DNA of 64,000 bases from Pedobacter kyonggii (GTDB lineage: Bacteria; Bacteroidota; Bacteroidia; Sphingobacteriales; Sphingobacteriaceae), in assembly GCF_004310665.1 (NCBI RefSeq), contig NZ_SIXF01000001.1, forward strand, positions 248,001 to 312,000, read 5' to 3'. The translations under genes and the position numbers were made by a program. The notes under the pieces are model-generated. The model did not search any database. It was not told the DNA's origin and was given only the letters and a program-made list of their open reading frames with translations. Shown here one piece after another: positions 36,675 to 45,350 of the stretch (its first letter is position 1; every line of letters begins with the position of its first letter).

Positions 36675-38111
36675 ATGCTGTTCAACTCTTTTAGCTTTGC
36701 TGCTTTTCTGCCCATAGTTTTTATACTGTATTGGGTTCTGGGGAAAGAACGTTTAAGAGCTCAAAATATATTATTGCTGGGTGCAAGCTATTTCTTTTAT
36801 GCCTGTTGGGATTGGCGGTTTATGTTCCTGCTCATTTTTTCCACGTTATTGGATTATTTCACTGGTTTAAAAATGACGGCGAGCAACACTAAAGAAGCTA
36901 AAAAATTTTGGTTCTGGCTGAGCATTTCCATTAACCTCAGTTTTTTAGGCATATTTAAATACTATAATTTCTTCGCCGATTCTTTTGCCGATGCCATCGC
37001 AATTTTTGGCCTTCAGGTAAACCCATGGACATTAAAAGTCATTTTACCCGTTGGTATTTCATTTTATACTTTTCACGGCCTGTCATACGTAATCGATATT
37101 TATAAGAACCGGATACCGGCAGAAAAAAACTTTATCGATTATTCTTTATTTGTGAGTTTTTTCCCATTGTTGGTTGCCGGGCCGATAGAACGGGCAACAC
37201 ATTTGCTTCCACAGATCAAGAAGGCGAGGTCTTTTGATTATAGTAAAGCTATTGACGGGTTACGACAGATTTTATGGGGTTTGTTTAAAAAGATTGTCAT
37301 TGCCGATCAATGTGCCAATTATGCAAACATGATTTTTAACCATTCTGGTGAATACTCAGGAAGCACTTTATTGCTTGGTGCCATTCTTTTTGCCTTTCAG
37401 ATTTATGGCGATTTCTCTGGCTATTCTGATATCGCTTTAGGTACAGCACGTTTATTTGGAATAGAGCTGTTAAGAAACTTTTCCTTCCCCTATTTTTCGA
37501 GAGATATTGCCGAATTCTGGCGCAGGTGGCATATTTCCCTATCTACGTGGTTCAGAGATTATCTTTATATTCCTTTGGGTGGAAGCAAAGGTGGCACCTG
37601 GGTAAAAGTACGGAACACGTTTATCATCTTTTTAGTAAGCGGTTTTTGGCATGGTGCCAACTGGACATTCATTATCTGGGGATTGTTAAATGCGCTATAC
37701 ATTATGCCGTCGATTGTTTTTAACACTAACCGATCGAACCTGGATACTGTTGCGGAAGGAAGAATATTTCCAAGCTTAAAAGAATTTGCTGCGATGATTT
37801 TAACCTTCGGTTTAACGGTTTTCGCCTGGATATTCTTTAGGGCAAATTCGGTACAGCATGCGTTCAATATCATATCAACCATTGGTTCCGAATCGTTTTT
37901 CAGCATTCCCCAAATACTGCCGGTTAAACTATTTCTATTACTTACCTTGTTTATTTTAATCGAATGGAATGGCAGGATGGAGCAATATGCCATTGCCAAA
38001 TTTGCCCTATTGTGGCCAAAACCAGTAAGATGGGGCATTTATTACGGACTTGTTCTAGTAATATTCTTTTTCGCAGGGGCGGAACAGCAATTCATTTACT
38101 TTCAATTTTAA
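36675..38111 (+). CDS. MBOAT-family O-acyltransferase
   Basis: The 478-aa polytopic enzyme resembles AlgI/DltB, which transfer acyl groups from the cytoplasm to extracytoplasmic polymers. The catalytic histidine is in GFWHGANWTFIIWG (~320). Other hallmarks are YGDFSGYSDIALGTARLFG (~244-262) and FWRRWHISLSTWFRDYLYIPLGG (starting ~280). The immediately downstream gene encodes an SGNH-like protein, as in many alginate or polysaccharide acetylation pairs. Two nt separate the stop and the next start. Confidence 0.95.
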   Translation: MLFNSFSFAAFLPIVFILYWVLGKERLRAQNILLLGASYFFYACWDWRFMFLLIFSTLLDYFTGLKMTASNTKEAKKFWFWLSISINLSFLGIFKYYNFFADSFADAIAIFGLQVNPWTLKVILPVGISFYTFHGLSYVIDIYKNRIPAEKNFIDYSLFVSFFPLLVAGPIERATHLLPQIKKARSFDYSKAIDGLRQILWGLFKKIVIADQCANYANMIFNHSGEYSGSTLLLGAILFAFQIYGDFSGYSDIALGTARLFGIELLRNFSFPYFSRDIAEFWRRWHISLSTWFRDYLYIPLGGSKGGTWVKVRNTFIIFLVSGFWHGANWTFIIWGLLNALYIMPSIVFNTNRSNLDTVAEGRIFPSLKEFAAMILTFGLTVFAWIFFRANSVQHAFNIISTIGSESFFSIPQILPVKLFLLLTLFILIEWNGRMEQYAIAKFALLWPKPVRWGIYYGLVLVIFFFAGAEQQFIYFQF

Positions 38112-38113
38112 CT

Positions 38114-39022
38114 ATGAAAAAATTCATTAAATACATCGCCATTTTTATATTGCCAGTTATGCTTTTGGCTGTTCTTTTCGAGGTTTTGATCAGGAGGATT
38201 CCAAACGATTACGGGTATAAAAAAAGTTACCTCGATCACCACGCCAAAGAGGTAAGTATTTTGTTTCTCGGAAGCTCTCATGTGTATTATGGTATTAACC
38301 CGAAGTACATTAAATCGAGCTTTAATGCGAGTTACATTTCACAGTCCTTTGATTATGATCTGGAGATTTTAAAAAAATATAGTAACCAATGGACCCATCT
38401 AAAATATATCGTTATTCCTGTTGATTACTTTTCGTTTTACGGCCGACTTGAGAACAGCCCTGAAGCATGGCGGGCAAAAAATTATCGCATTTACTACGAT
38501 ATCAATACCGATCATAAAATTTTCAACAGCACAGAAATGCTAAGCAATAAACTCGACATCAATTTAAGCCGGCTTTTAAACCATTATGTTAGAGGCAAAA
38601 ATGATATTAGTTGTAGTAACCTGGGCTGGGGATCGAACTACAAGGCTATTAACCACAAAGATTTAGTCAAAAGTGGTGCTACTGCCGCTGCAAGGCATAC
38701 TGCGAAAGATAATCTGCAATATTTAACTAACCTACATTTATTGGATGAAATTATCGCCTTTGCAGAGCACAAACACATTAAGATTATATTGTTTACCAGT
38801 CCGGCCTACAAATCTTATGTATCGCATTTAAGCAAAAACCAGTTGAATACTACACTTTCTACCATCAAGAAACTGAATACTTTACATAGCACAGTCAAGT
38901 ATTTTAACCTTTTACAGGATAGCTCATTCCATCCGCAGGATTTTTACGATGCCGACCATCTTAACGAAATTGGCGCAAAGAAATTAAGCCTAAAAATGAA
39001 TGTGCTTTTGGGTAAGATATAA
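38114..39022 (+). CDS. SGNH-like partner of the MBOAT acyltransferase
   Basis: I place the start at the ATG at 38114, giving a signal anchor (MKKFIKYIAIFILPVMLLAVLFE) and 302 aa. The block I nucleophile is in LFLGSSHVYYGIN (~56-68). The block V aspartate-histidine pair is in YDADHLNEIGA near residue 285. Such proteins act with MBOAT enzymes as extracytoplasmic O-acetyl transfer partners or esterases. Polymer and acyl donor are unknown. Ends 1 nt before the convergent esterase gene. Confidence 0.85.
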   Translation: MKKFIKYIAIFILPVMLLAVLFEVLIRRIPNDYGYKKSYLDHHAKEVSILFLGSSHVYYGINPKYIKSSFNASYISQSFDYDLEILKKYSNQWTHLKYIVIPVDYFSFYGRLENSPEAWRAKNYRIYYDINTDHKIFNSTEMLSNKLDINLSRLLNHYVRGKNDISCSNLGWGSNYKAINHKDLVKSGATAAARHTAKDNLQYLTNLHLLDEIIAFAEHKHIKIILFTSPAYKSYVSHLSKNQLNTTLSTIKKLNTLHSTVKYFNLLQDSSFHPQDFYDADHLNEIGAKKLSLKMNVLLGKI

Positions 39023-39023
39023 G

Positions 39024-39836
39024 CTAAACCTCAAATGCCCAATCTAAAAAGGCTGGCATCACACTTTCCCAGGTTGGAACATCGTGTTTGCCACCAACTT
39101 TTTCGTAATAAAAAATATTATCTGGTCGTTTATAGCCTTTATTTAGGAGTATTTTAACAACATCAATTGTATCATCTATAGAATCGATGATCATATTTTT
39201 ATTCCGATCAGCCTTCTCATCTTCTGTCCCGGTCATTAACCAGAATTTCATATCGGGCCTGGTTGAGGTATTTTCCAGCTTTGCATGTATAATGCGATCT
39301 GCATCAGTATACCCTTCTGTCAGGTCTTTTTTTCTCCACCAAAATGCTCCAGAAAAAACACCAATGACATCAAAAGCGGAAGGATTATTCCAGGCAATAT
39401 CAAAAGCAGACAAACCGCCCAAAGAAAATCCCGCAAAACCTACTTTACCGGTTATCGGCATCGCAATTTTCTTTTTAACAAAAGGCAAAAGCTCTTTGAT
39501 CACGAAATCGCTGTACAAATCGGCTTTCGCTCCGCGTCCTTTAAAGTCGGGCACACCCGCAACACCATATTCCATTAGTCGGTCTTCTGATGCTTTAATG
39601 GCCACAACAATTAACCTGTGGTTTCTTTTGCCATGATGCGCTTCTTCCAAAATCCGGCTAAAATCCATTTTGGCCACATCCTGCCCATCATTTAATAAAA
39701 GAAGCTCTATTTTTTCATTTCCTAAAATACCTTGAGGTGTATAAATATCTATTTCTACCTCATGCTTTAAATAGGCCGAGGGTATTTTAAAGTTGCTGGT
39801 ATTAACTTTTACCGATAAAATTGTGGTGTACATCAT
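39024..39836 (-). CDS. Esterase of the enterochelin-esterase-like family
   Basis: The 270-aa alpha/beta hydrolase has the nucleophile elbow FAGFSLGGLSAFD (~137-149), an acid in WLMTGTEDEKADR (~198-210) and the histidine in VGGKHDVPTW (~250-259). No signal peptide is evident, so it is probably cytosolic. It is transcribed divergently from the ligase cluster at 40019 across a 182-bp intergenic region holding a good promoter match, so it could be co-regulated. The natural ester is unknown. Confidence 0.88.
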   Translation of the reverse strand: MMYTTILSVKVNTSNFKIPSAYLKHEVEIDIYTPQGILGNEKIELLLLNDGQDVAKMDFSRILEEAHHGKRNHRLIVVAIKASEDRLMEYGVAGVPDFKGRGAKADLYSDFVIKELLPFVKKKIAMPITGKVGFAGFSLGGLSAFDIAWNNPSAFDVIGVFSGAFWWRKKDLTEGYTDADRIIHAKLENTSTRPDMKFWLMTGTEDEKADRNKNMIIDSIDDTIDVVKILLNKGYKRPDNIFYYEKVGGKHDVPTWESVMPAFLDWAFEV

Positions 39837-39955
39837 AATAAAAATCCCCTATCACATGGCTATCGCCTCAGAATTAGGGTGCAAAGGTACAAATCTCCAT
39901 AAACTATTAATTATCATGGGTTAATTTTTACAATACGTCTTTAATTTGCTTCATT

Positions 39956-39987
39956 TTGCTGCTTAAACAATTCTTTTTGTAGATTTT
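39956..39987 (+). promoter_or_regulatory. Candidate promoter of the amidoligase cluster
   Basis: TTG at 39956-39958, 21 nt spacing, then TAGATTTT at 39980-39987 closely fits the Bacteroidota TTG-N17-23-TAnnTTTG arrangement (one mismatch). Predicted transcription start is near 39994, 25 nt before the esterase ATG. Confidence 0.45.
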
Positions 39988-40018
39988 AATTTATACCTTA
40001 AATCATTCAATTTTTATT

Positions 40019-40726
40019 ATGGTTAAAGAAGAACATAAGAAATGGTACAGCCAGAATTTAAGTGGCGAAATCGACATGCTCATCTTTGGTCACGGTGGCA
40101 TCCCTATCCTACTGTTCCCGACAAGCATGGGTCGATATTTTGAAACCAAGGACTTCAAACTGATAGATTCTGTTGAGGGATTTATCAATGAAGGAAAAAT
40201 TAAGATCTATTGCCCCGATGGCGTCGACAAGTTAAGTTGGTACAACAAAAGTATTCATCCTGCCGACAGGGTTAAAAATCACATCTGGTACGACAAGTAT
40301 TTATTGGAAGAGGTAGCCCCGCTGGCAAGGCAAGAAACCGGGCACAGCAAAATTATTACAGCTGGTTGTAGTTTCGGAGGTTATCATGCTGCAAATTTCG
40401 CTTTTCGGCACCCGTGGTTGGTTAGCCATATGTTTAGTATGAGCGGGGCTTTCGATATCTCTGGCCAGTTGGATGGTTTTTATAATGATGATGTTTATTT
40501 TAACAATCCGGTTGATTATCTGCTGAACAATAGTAACCCCGAACTGCATTATATGAAAATTGTTTTGGGTACAACAGACCGCGATATGTGCAGGCCTGAC
40601 AATGAGCGTTTATCTGATATTTTAAACAAAAAGGGCATCGACCACTGGCTTGATATCAGACAGAATGCAGATCACGATTGGCCTATCTGGAGAGAAATGT
40701 TCCCAGATTATATTGCACAGCTTTAG
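40019..40726 (+). CDS. Esterase, first gene of the amidoligase cluster
   Basis: The 235-aa alpha/beta hydrolase-fold protein has a nucleophile elbow AGCSFGGYHAAN (S118), an acid in LGTTDRDMCRPD (~187-198) and a histidine in QNADHDWPIWRE (~217-228). The family is that of putative esterases related to acyl transferases and S-formylglutathione hydrolases. Within the cluster it could hydrolyse, release or transfer the product. It is 102 bp before the ATP-grasp gene; the gap contains only short low-complexity repeats. Confidence 0.88.
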   Translation: MVKEEHKKWYSQNLSGEIDMLIFGHGGIPILLFPTSMGRYFETKDFKLIDSVEGFINEGKIKIYCPDGVDKLSWYNKSIHPADRVKNHIWYDKYLLEEVAPLARQETGHSKIITAGCSFGGYHAANFAFRHPWLVSHMFSMSGAFDISGQLDGFYNDDVYFNNPVDYLLNNSNPELHYMKIVLGTTDRDMCRPDNERLSDILNKKGIDHWLDIRQNADHDWPIWREMFPDYIAQL

Positions 40727-40828
40727 TTTAGTCGAAAGTCGGCAGTCTTAAGTCCCTAGTCGATTTAGGATATAATTATCAAACAATTAACCGATTAACC
40801 AGTTAAACATTTAAACTAAAATTTACCA

Positions 40829-41923
40829 ATGAAGAAAATAGGGATTTTATTTGGACAGGAGCGCTCTTTTCCTGAAGCCGTAATCGAAAGAATTAATCAA
40901 AAAGCTGAAAAAGGAATTACCGCCGAGGCTGTAAAAATCGACAAAATATTTCAGAATGTACCATTAGGTTATTCGGTAATCATCGATCGTATTTCGCAAG
41001 ATGTACCATTCTACCGCGCATCGCTAAAAAATGCCGCCATTACCGGAACTGCCGTAATTAACAACCCATTTTGGTGGAGTGCCGACGAGAAGTTTTTTAA
41101 TAATGCGCTGGCCGAACAGATTGGCGTACCCGTACCGAAAACGGCCTTAATACCATCACGGGAGCACCCCACAGGAACCACTGGAGAATCCTTCTCTAAT
41201 TTAACCATGCCATTAGATTGGGATGCCATTTTCGAATACACTGGTTTTCCGGCCTATATGAAACCCTATGATGGTGGTGGCTGGAGAGATGTTTATAAAC
41301 TTCACGACAAAGAAGATTTTTTTGATAAACACAGCGGTACACAACAGCTGGTGATGCTTTTGCAGGAAGAAATCATTTTTGAAGAGTATTTCAGGTGTTA
41401 TTGCATTGGCGGCAAATACGTTCGTATTATGCAGTACGACCCACGTAATCCGCATCACTTACGTTATGCCACTGAAGGTAAAGCGCCAGATGCAAAGCTG
41501 CTTAAAACTGTAGAAGAATACACCTTAAAACTATGTAAGTATTTAGGTTACGATTTTAATACGGTAGAATTTGCGGTGCGTGATGGGGTGCCCATTGCGA
41601 TCGATTTCTGTAATCCTGCTCCTGATGCTGATATTAAAAGCGTTGGTCAGGAAAATTTTGACTGGGTAGTAGAAACTACGGCAAATTATGCCATAGAAAG
41701 GGCTAAAGTGCAAAAAGACGGACAAGATAATTTAACCTGGGGCGAATACATTAAATCGTCGGTTGGTGGTAAACCATTAATCGCGCAAGTTACCCCGAAA
41801 GTGGCTAAAGCAGCCGCTCCAAAGAAAGCTACCGTTACAGAAAAGGCTAAAGCTACACCTAAGAAATCGGCAACAGCAGAAAAAACACCAGCAAAACCTA
41901 AAAAAGCTGCACCAAAAAAATAA
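40829..41923 (+). CDS. ATP-grasp ligase with histone-H1-like basic tail
   Basis: The 364-aa protein is an ATP-grasp enzyme. A pre-ATP-grasp domain (1-85) is followed by a DEKFFNNALAEQIGVPVP segment (~86-103). The lysine/glycine loop YMKPYDGGGWRDVYKL is at ~147-162, EEYFRCYCIGGKYVRIMQYD at ~186-205, and the metal-site strand VPIAIDFCNPAPDAD at ~252-266. ATP-grasp enzymes form amide or thioester bonds through an acyl-phosphate. Residues ~321-364 are unusual: a disordered Lys/Ala/Pro/Thr tail with PKKA-type repeats. The next gene starts 26 nt after the stop. The amino-acceptor and carboxylate substrates are unknown. Confidence 0.88.
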   Translation: MKKIGILFGQERSFPEAVIERINQKAEKGITAEAVKIDKIFQNVPLGYSVIIDRISQDVPFYRASLKNAAITGTAVINNPFWWSADEKFFNNALAEQIGVPVPKTALIPSREHPTGTTGESFSNLTMPLDWDAIFEYTGFPAYMKPYDGGGWRDVYKLHDKEDFFDKHSGTQQLVMLLQEEIIFEEYFRCYCIGGKYVRIMQYDPRNPHHLRYATEGKAPDAKLLKTVEEYTLKLCKYLGYDFNTVEFAVRDGVPIAIDFCNPAPDADIKSVGQENFDWVVETTANYAIERAKVQKDGQDNLTWGEYIKSSVGGKPLIAQVTPKVAKAAAPKKATVTEKAKATPKKSATAEKTPAKPKKAAPKK

Positions 41924-41949
41924 TTGGGATTTAAATTTTAATCAATTTA

Positions 41950-43053
41950 ATGATGAACGAGTTTACGCTGGGCATAGAAGAAGAATACATGGTAATTGAT
42001 CCCGTTACCAGAGAGCTTACTTCTCACGACCAAAAAATTGTAGAAGCCGCACAAAAAATCCACAAAGACCAGGTTAAGGCAGAGATGCACCAGGCTGTGG
42101 TAGAAGTTGGAACGGGCATCTGTAAAACGACCACCGAAGCACGTAAAGAAATTTCCCAGTTACGTTATACGGTATCGCAACTTGCCGGAGAACAGGGATT
42201 ACGGATTGGCGCTGCCGGTACACACCCGTTTTCGCATTGGGAAAAGCAGTTAATTACCGAACATCCCCGCTACAATGAAATTGTTAACGAATTGCAGGAA
42301 GCCGCTCGCTCTAACCTCATTTTTGGGCTGCACGTACACGTAGGTTTTCAATCTCGCGAGCTGGCCATTCATATTGCCAACCAGGTAAGGTATTTCCTGC
42401 CACATGTTTTTGCCTTATCTACCAATTCTCCATTCTGGGAATCGCGGAACACGGGTTACAAATCTTTCCGCACAAAAATTTTCGACAAATTTCCGCGTAC
42501 AGGCATTCCCGATATTTTTAATAGCATTGAGGATTACGATAATTATGTAAAACTGCTCATCAAAACCAATTGCATGGATAATGCGAAGAAAATTTGGTGG
42601 GATATCCGTGTGCATCCGTTTTTCGACACCGTTGAGTTCCGCATTTGCGATTGCCCGATGCTGATTGATGAAACGATGGCTTTTACCGCATTATTTCAGG
42701 CTTTGTGCGCCAAACTGTACAAATTGCGTTTGCAGAACATGGAGTTTATCAGTTATTCGAGAGCACTAATTAACGAAAATAAATGGCGCGCTGCCCGTTA
42801 TGGAATTGATGGAAATTTAATCGATTTCGGAAAAGAAATGGAAGTAAACTGCCGTAATCTTATTTTAGAATTATTGGATTTTGTAGATGATGTGGTGGAT
42901 GATTTAGGTTGCCGTGATGACATTAATTATGTGCATAAAATATTGGAACATGGTACAGGCGCAGACCGGCAGTTGGCAGTTTACCAACAAACTGGTAACT
43001 TTGAGGCAGTGGTAGATTACATTACTACTCAAACACTTATAGGCGCAAAGTAA
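41950..43053 (+). CDS. YbdK-like glutamate-cysteine ligase type 2 (carboxylate-amine ligase)
   Basis: The 367-aa protein belongs to the GCS2/YbdK family, a glutamine-synthetase-like fold that makes an ATP-driven amide bond between a glutamate-type carboxylate and an amine. Motifs: LGIEEEYMVID (~6-16), QAVVEVGTGICKTT (~49-62), FGLHVHVGFQ (~124-133; metal ligands) and DTVEFRICDCPM (~223-234). E. coli YbdK has only weak glutamate-cysteine ligase activity; true substrates are often not known. The start is MMNEFTLG at 41950. It stands between two other ligase-type genes and 7 nt before the amidotransferase gene. Confidence 0.93.
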   Translation: MMNEFTLGIEEEYMVIDPVTRELTSHDQKIVEAAQKIHKDQVKAEMHQAVVEVGTGICKTTTEARKEISQLRYTVSQLAGEQGLRIGAAGTHPFSHWEKQLITEHPRYNEIVNELQEAARSNLIFGLHVHVGFQSRELAIHIANQVRYFLPHVFALSTNSPFWESRNTGYKSFRTKIFDKFPRTGIPDIFNSIEDYDNYVKLLIKTNCMDNAKKIWWDIRVHPFFDTVEFRICDCPMLIDETMAFTALFQALCAKLYKLRLQNMEFISYSRALINENKWRAARYGIDGNLIDFGKEMEVNCRNLILELLDFVDDVVDDLGCRDDINYVHKILEHGTGADRQLAVYQQTGNFEAVVDYITTQTLIGAK

Positions 43054-43060
43054 TTTTATA

Positions 43061-43888
43061 ATGGATAAAAGTAGCTTAAAGGTGGCCGTTATTGACATGA
43101 ATAACGGTGCACCTAATCAGGGTATGCGGGGAATTCAGGAAATTTTATCCCGTTTTAAAAACGATAACAATATCGATTTAACCTTTGATATATTTGATTT
43201 AAGGCAAAAAGGAGAAATACCGGGCATCGGTTATGATGCTTATATTTCTAGTGGTGGCCCAGGTAGTCCGATTGAAAGTAAGGGCGAACAATGGGAAAAT
43301 GACTTCTTTAATCTCTTAGATCAGATAGAAGTTTTTAACCACAAAAACAACGAAAGAAAGAAATATGCTTTTTTGATCTGCCATTCCTTCCAATTGGCTT
43401 GTAGAAAATATGAATTAGGCAATGTAACCGAAAGACGATCGAATGCTTTTGGCATTTTCCCGATAACCTTAACGGAAGATGGAGAAAAAGACGAAATTTT
43501 TAATGGCATTACCAATCCTTTCTTTTCGGTCGACAGTAGAGATTGGCAAGTGATTGAGCCAGATTTTGCTGCTTTCGAGAAAAAAGGCGCAAAATTATTG
43601 GCCATCGAAAAAGAACGTAAACATATCGATTTAGAACGCTGTATGATGTCGATCCGCTTTTCGGATGAAATCATCGGCACACAATTCCATCCAGAAGCCG
43701 ATCCGGTAGGCATGAAAATGTACTTACTTCAGGAGGAAAAGAAAAAAGCGATTATTGATATGCACGGGGAACAAAAATACCTGGATATGTTAAACAGTTT
43801 AGACGATCCGGCAAGGATTGTGCTTACGCAAAGTGTTATTTTACCTAATTTCTTACAAAAAGCAATCGGGGATTTGCAGGAGGTGTAG
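43061..43888 (+). CDS. Class I glutamine amidotransferase-like protein
   Basis: The 275-aa protein has a complete class I triad: C107 in LICHSFQLA, with H210 and E212 in TQFHPEADP. An SSGGPGSP loop (~63-70) shapes the oxyanion hole. Such domains release ammonia from glutamine, or hydrolyse gamma-glutamyl amides. It is a stand-alone domain with a C-terminal helical extension (~225-275), so its synthase partner must be another protein, probably a ligase of the same cluster. It could equally hydrolyse a gamma-glutamylated intermediate. Flanked by 7-nt and 26-nt gaps. Confidence 0.88.
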   Translation: MDKSSLKVAVIDMNNGAPNQGMRGIQEILSRFKNDNNIDLTFDIFDLRQKGEIPGIGYDAYISSGGPGSPIESKGEQWENDFFNLLDQIEVFNHKNNERKKYAFLICHSFQLACRKYELGNVTERRSNAFGIFPITLTEDGEKDEIFNGITNPFFSVDSRDWQVIEPDFAAFEKKGAKLLAIEKERKHIDLERCMMSIRFSDEIIGTQFHPEADPVGMKMYLLQEEKKKAIIDMHGEQKYLDMLNSLDDPARIVLTQSVILPNFLQKAIGDLQEV

Positions 43889-43914
43889 CACAATGATGAA
43901 AACCATATAAACTT

Positions 43915-45102
43915 ATGATACCTGCTCAACGCCAAAAATACAACCAGCAATTTACAGAAGAGAAGTACCAAAACTTTCTTAGCCAACTACAGAGTGGCTA
44001 TCCTAAAATTCCTTTCAGGGTTGCAGAAACACCGGTATTTATTCCGAAAGCACTGAAAGAAAAATTGATTGCGGCAGGAGAAGAAATTATAAACCTGATT
44101 AAGCAACCCAATTTTAAAATGCTTACTCAAAAGGCAATCCCCTCCGACTGGAATGTGCCTAATGAAAATGAACAGCCCCACTTTTTAACCTTCGATTTTG
44201 GTATTTGTAAAAATCAAGCCGGAGAACTTACGCCCATGCTAATCGAAATGCAGGGATTTCCTTCCTTGTATGGCTTTCAGCATCATTTGGCTAAAACTTT
44301 CCAGACAAGTTTTGAGATTGACGGTTCTGTGGCTCATTTCTTAAACGGCTTTAACGAAGAAGAGTACATCAAACTGCTTAAAGAAGTCATTATTGGCTCC
44401 CACCAACCAGAAGAGGTGGCACTGATGGATATAGATGCACCTAACCAAAAAACGGCTATCGATTTTTTTGTGACAAAAAAAATGTTGGGCATTAAAATTT
44501 TAGCACTAGAAGACATTAAAAAAGTAGACAAGCAATTATTTTACGAGGAAAATGGCAAAAAGATCCAGTTAAAAAGAATTTATAACCGCCTGATATTTGA
44601 TGAAGTAGCCAATAATACCGGGATTTTCAAAAACAGTTTCGATCCACGTGATCAACTCGATGTGGAGTGGGTAACACATCCAAACTGGTTTTACCGCATC
44701 AGCAAATACACAATGCCTTTCTTGAAAAGCGAATTTGTGCCCGAAACACGGTTTTTAAATGAGTTAAATACAATCCCTAAAGATTTAGAAAATTACGTAC
44801 TTAAGCCATTATTCTCTTTCGCTGGTATGGGTGTAATTATCGATGTAAACGAAACGGACATTACCAATATAAAAGATCCCGAAAACTGGATTTTACAAAG
44901 GAAAGTGAATTACGAGCCAGCTGTACAGGCACCTGACGGAGGTGTAAAGGCAGAAGTAAGGATGATGTACTTATGGCCTGATGGTGGAGAGCCTCAGCTT
45001 TGCATTAATCTGGCAAGGTTAAGTAAGGGAAAAATGATTGGCGTGCGTTATAACGCCGATTTTGATTGGGTTGGTGGTACAGTAGGTTTTATGGAGGAAT
45101 AA
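43915..45102 (+). CDS. Permuted ATP-grasp-like enzyme
   Basis: The 395-aa protein shows ATP-grasp-type motifs in circularly permuted order. The metal-site-like LTPMLIEMQGFPSLYG (~105-120) comes first. The lysine/glycine-rich nucleotide loop YVLKPLFSFAGMGVIID comes later (~294-310). WILQRKVNYEP (~325-335) and EVRMMYLW (~347-354) follow, as in CP-ATP-grasp enzymes, and the protein ends with CINLARLSKGKMIGVRYN. It likely forms a peptide-like bond using ATP; the family placement is inference from motif order. It is the last gene of the cluster; the next 248 bp contain repeats only. Confidence 0.75.
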   Translation: MIPAQRQKYNQQFTEEKYQNFLSQLQSGYPKIPFRVAETPVFIPKALKEKLIAAGEEIINLIKQPNFKMLTQKAIPSDWNVPNENEQPHFLTFDFGICKNQAGELTPMLIEMQGFPSLYGFQHHLAKTFQTSFEIDGSVAHFLNGFNEEEYIKLLKEVIIGSHQPEEVALMDIDAPNQKTAIDFFVTKKMLGIKILALEDIKKVDKQLFYEENGKKIQLKRIYNRLIFDEVANNTGIFKNSFDPRDQLDVEWVTHPNWFYRISKYTMPFLKSEFVPETRFLNELNTIPKDLENYVLKPLFSFAGMGVIIDVNETDITNIKDPENWILQRKVNYEPAVQAPDGGVKAEVRMMYLWPDGGEPQLCINLARLSKGKMIGVRYNADFDWVGGTVGFMEE

Positions 45103-45109
45103 ACTACGT

Positions 45110-45290
45110 TTTCCTTAACTACAGAGATCACTAAGGATAAGACACAAAGGAACACAGAGATACAATCTTTCCGTGTTTCTGTGGCAAAACTAAAAGTTCC
45201 CATGGATACGAACCTGATCCGATAACGAATAACACACGCTCTATGTGCGCTGTGTAAAACTCTGTTCTCTCTGTGGTAAAACAAGATTTG
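45110..45290. repeat. Dispersed ACAGAGA/CTCTGTG fold-back repeat region
   Basis: CTACAGAGATCAC near the left end faces CTCTCTGTGGTAAAA near the right. Internal CACAAAGGAACACAGAG and CCGTGTTTCTGTGGC also oppose each other. This is a low-complexity palindromic element of a kind that recurs in related genomes, so it is probably not a gene. Confidence 0.5.
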
Positions 45291-45338
45291 TGCTCAATAT
45301 ATTTACATTTAGCTGAACACCTTCCTCCTAAAACCCTT

Positions 45339-45346
45339 TATATTTG
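45339..45346 (+). promoter_or_regulatory. Candidate -7 box 4 nt before the FeoB-associated ORF
   Basis: TATATTTG is an exact TAnnTTTG match ending only 4 nt before the ATG, so the message may start at or near the first codon. Confidence 0.4.
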
Positions 45347-45350
45347 TATT

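Noticed and set aside
37964-38113. Extended start of the SGNH-like gene
   Set aside because: The extra codons overlap the end of the MBOAT gene; the ATG at 38114 gives a proper membrane anchor.
45048-45284. Minus-strand open frame after the permuted ATP-grasp gene
   Set aside because: It covers a dispersed repeat and the end of the ligase gene.
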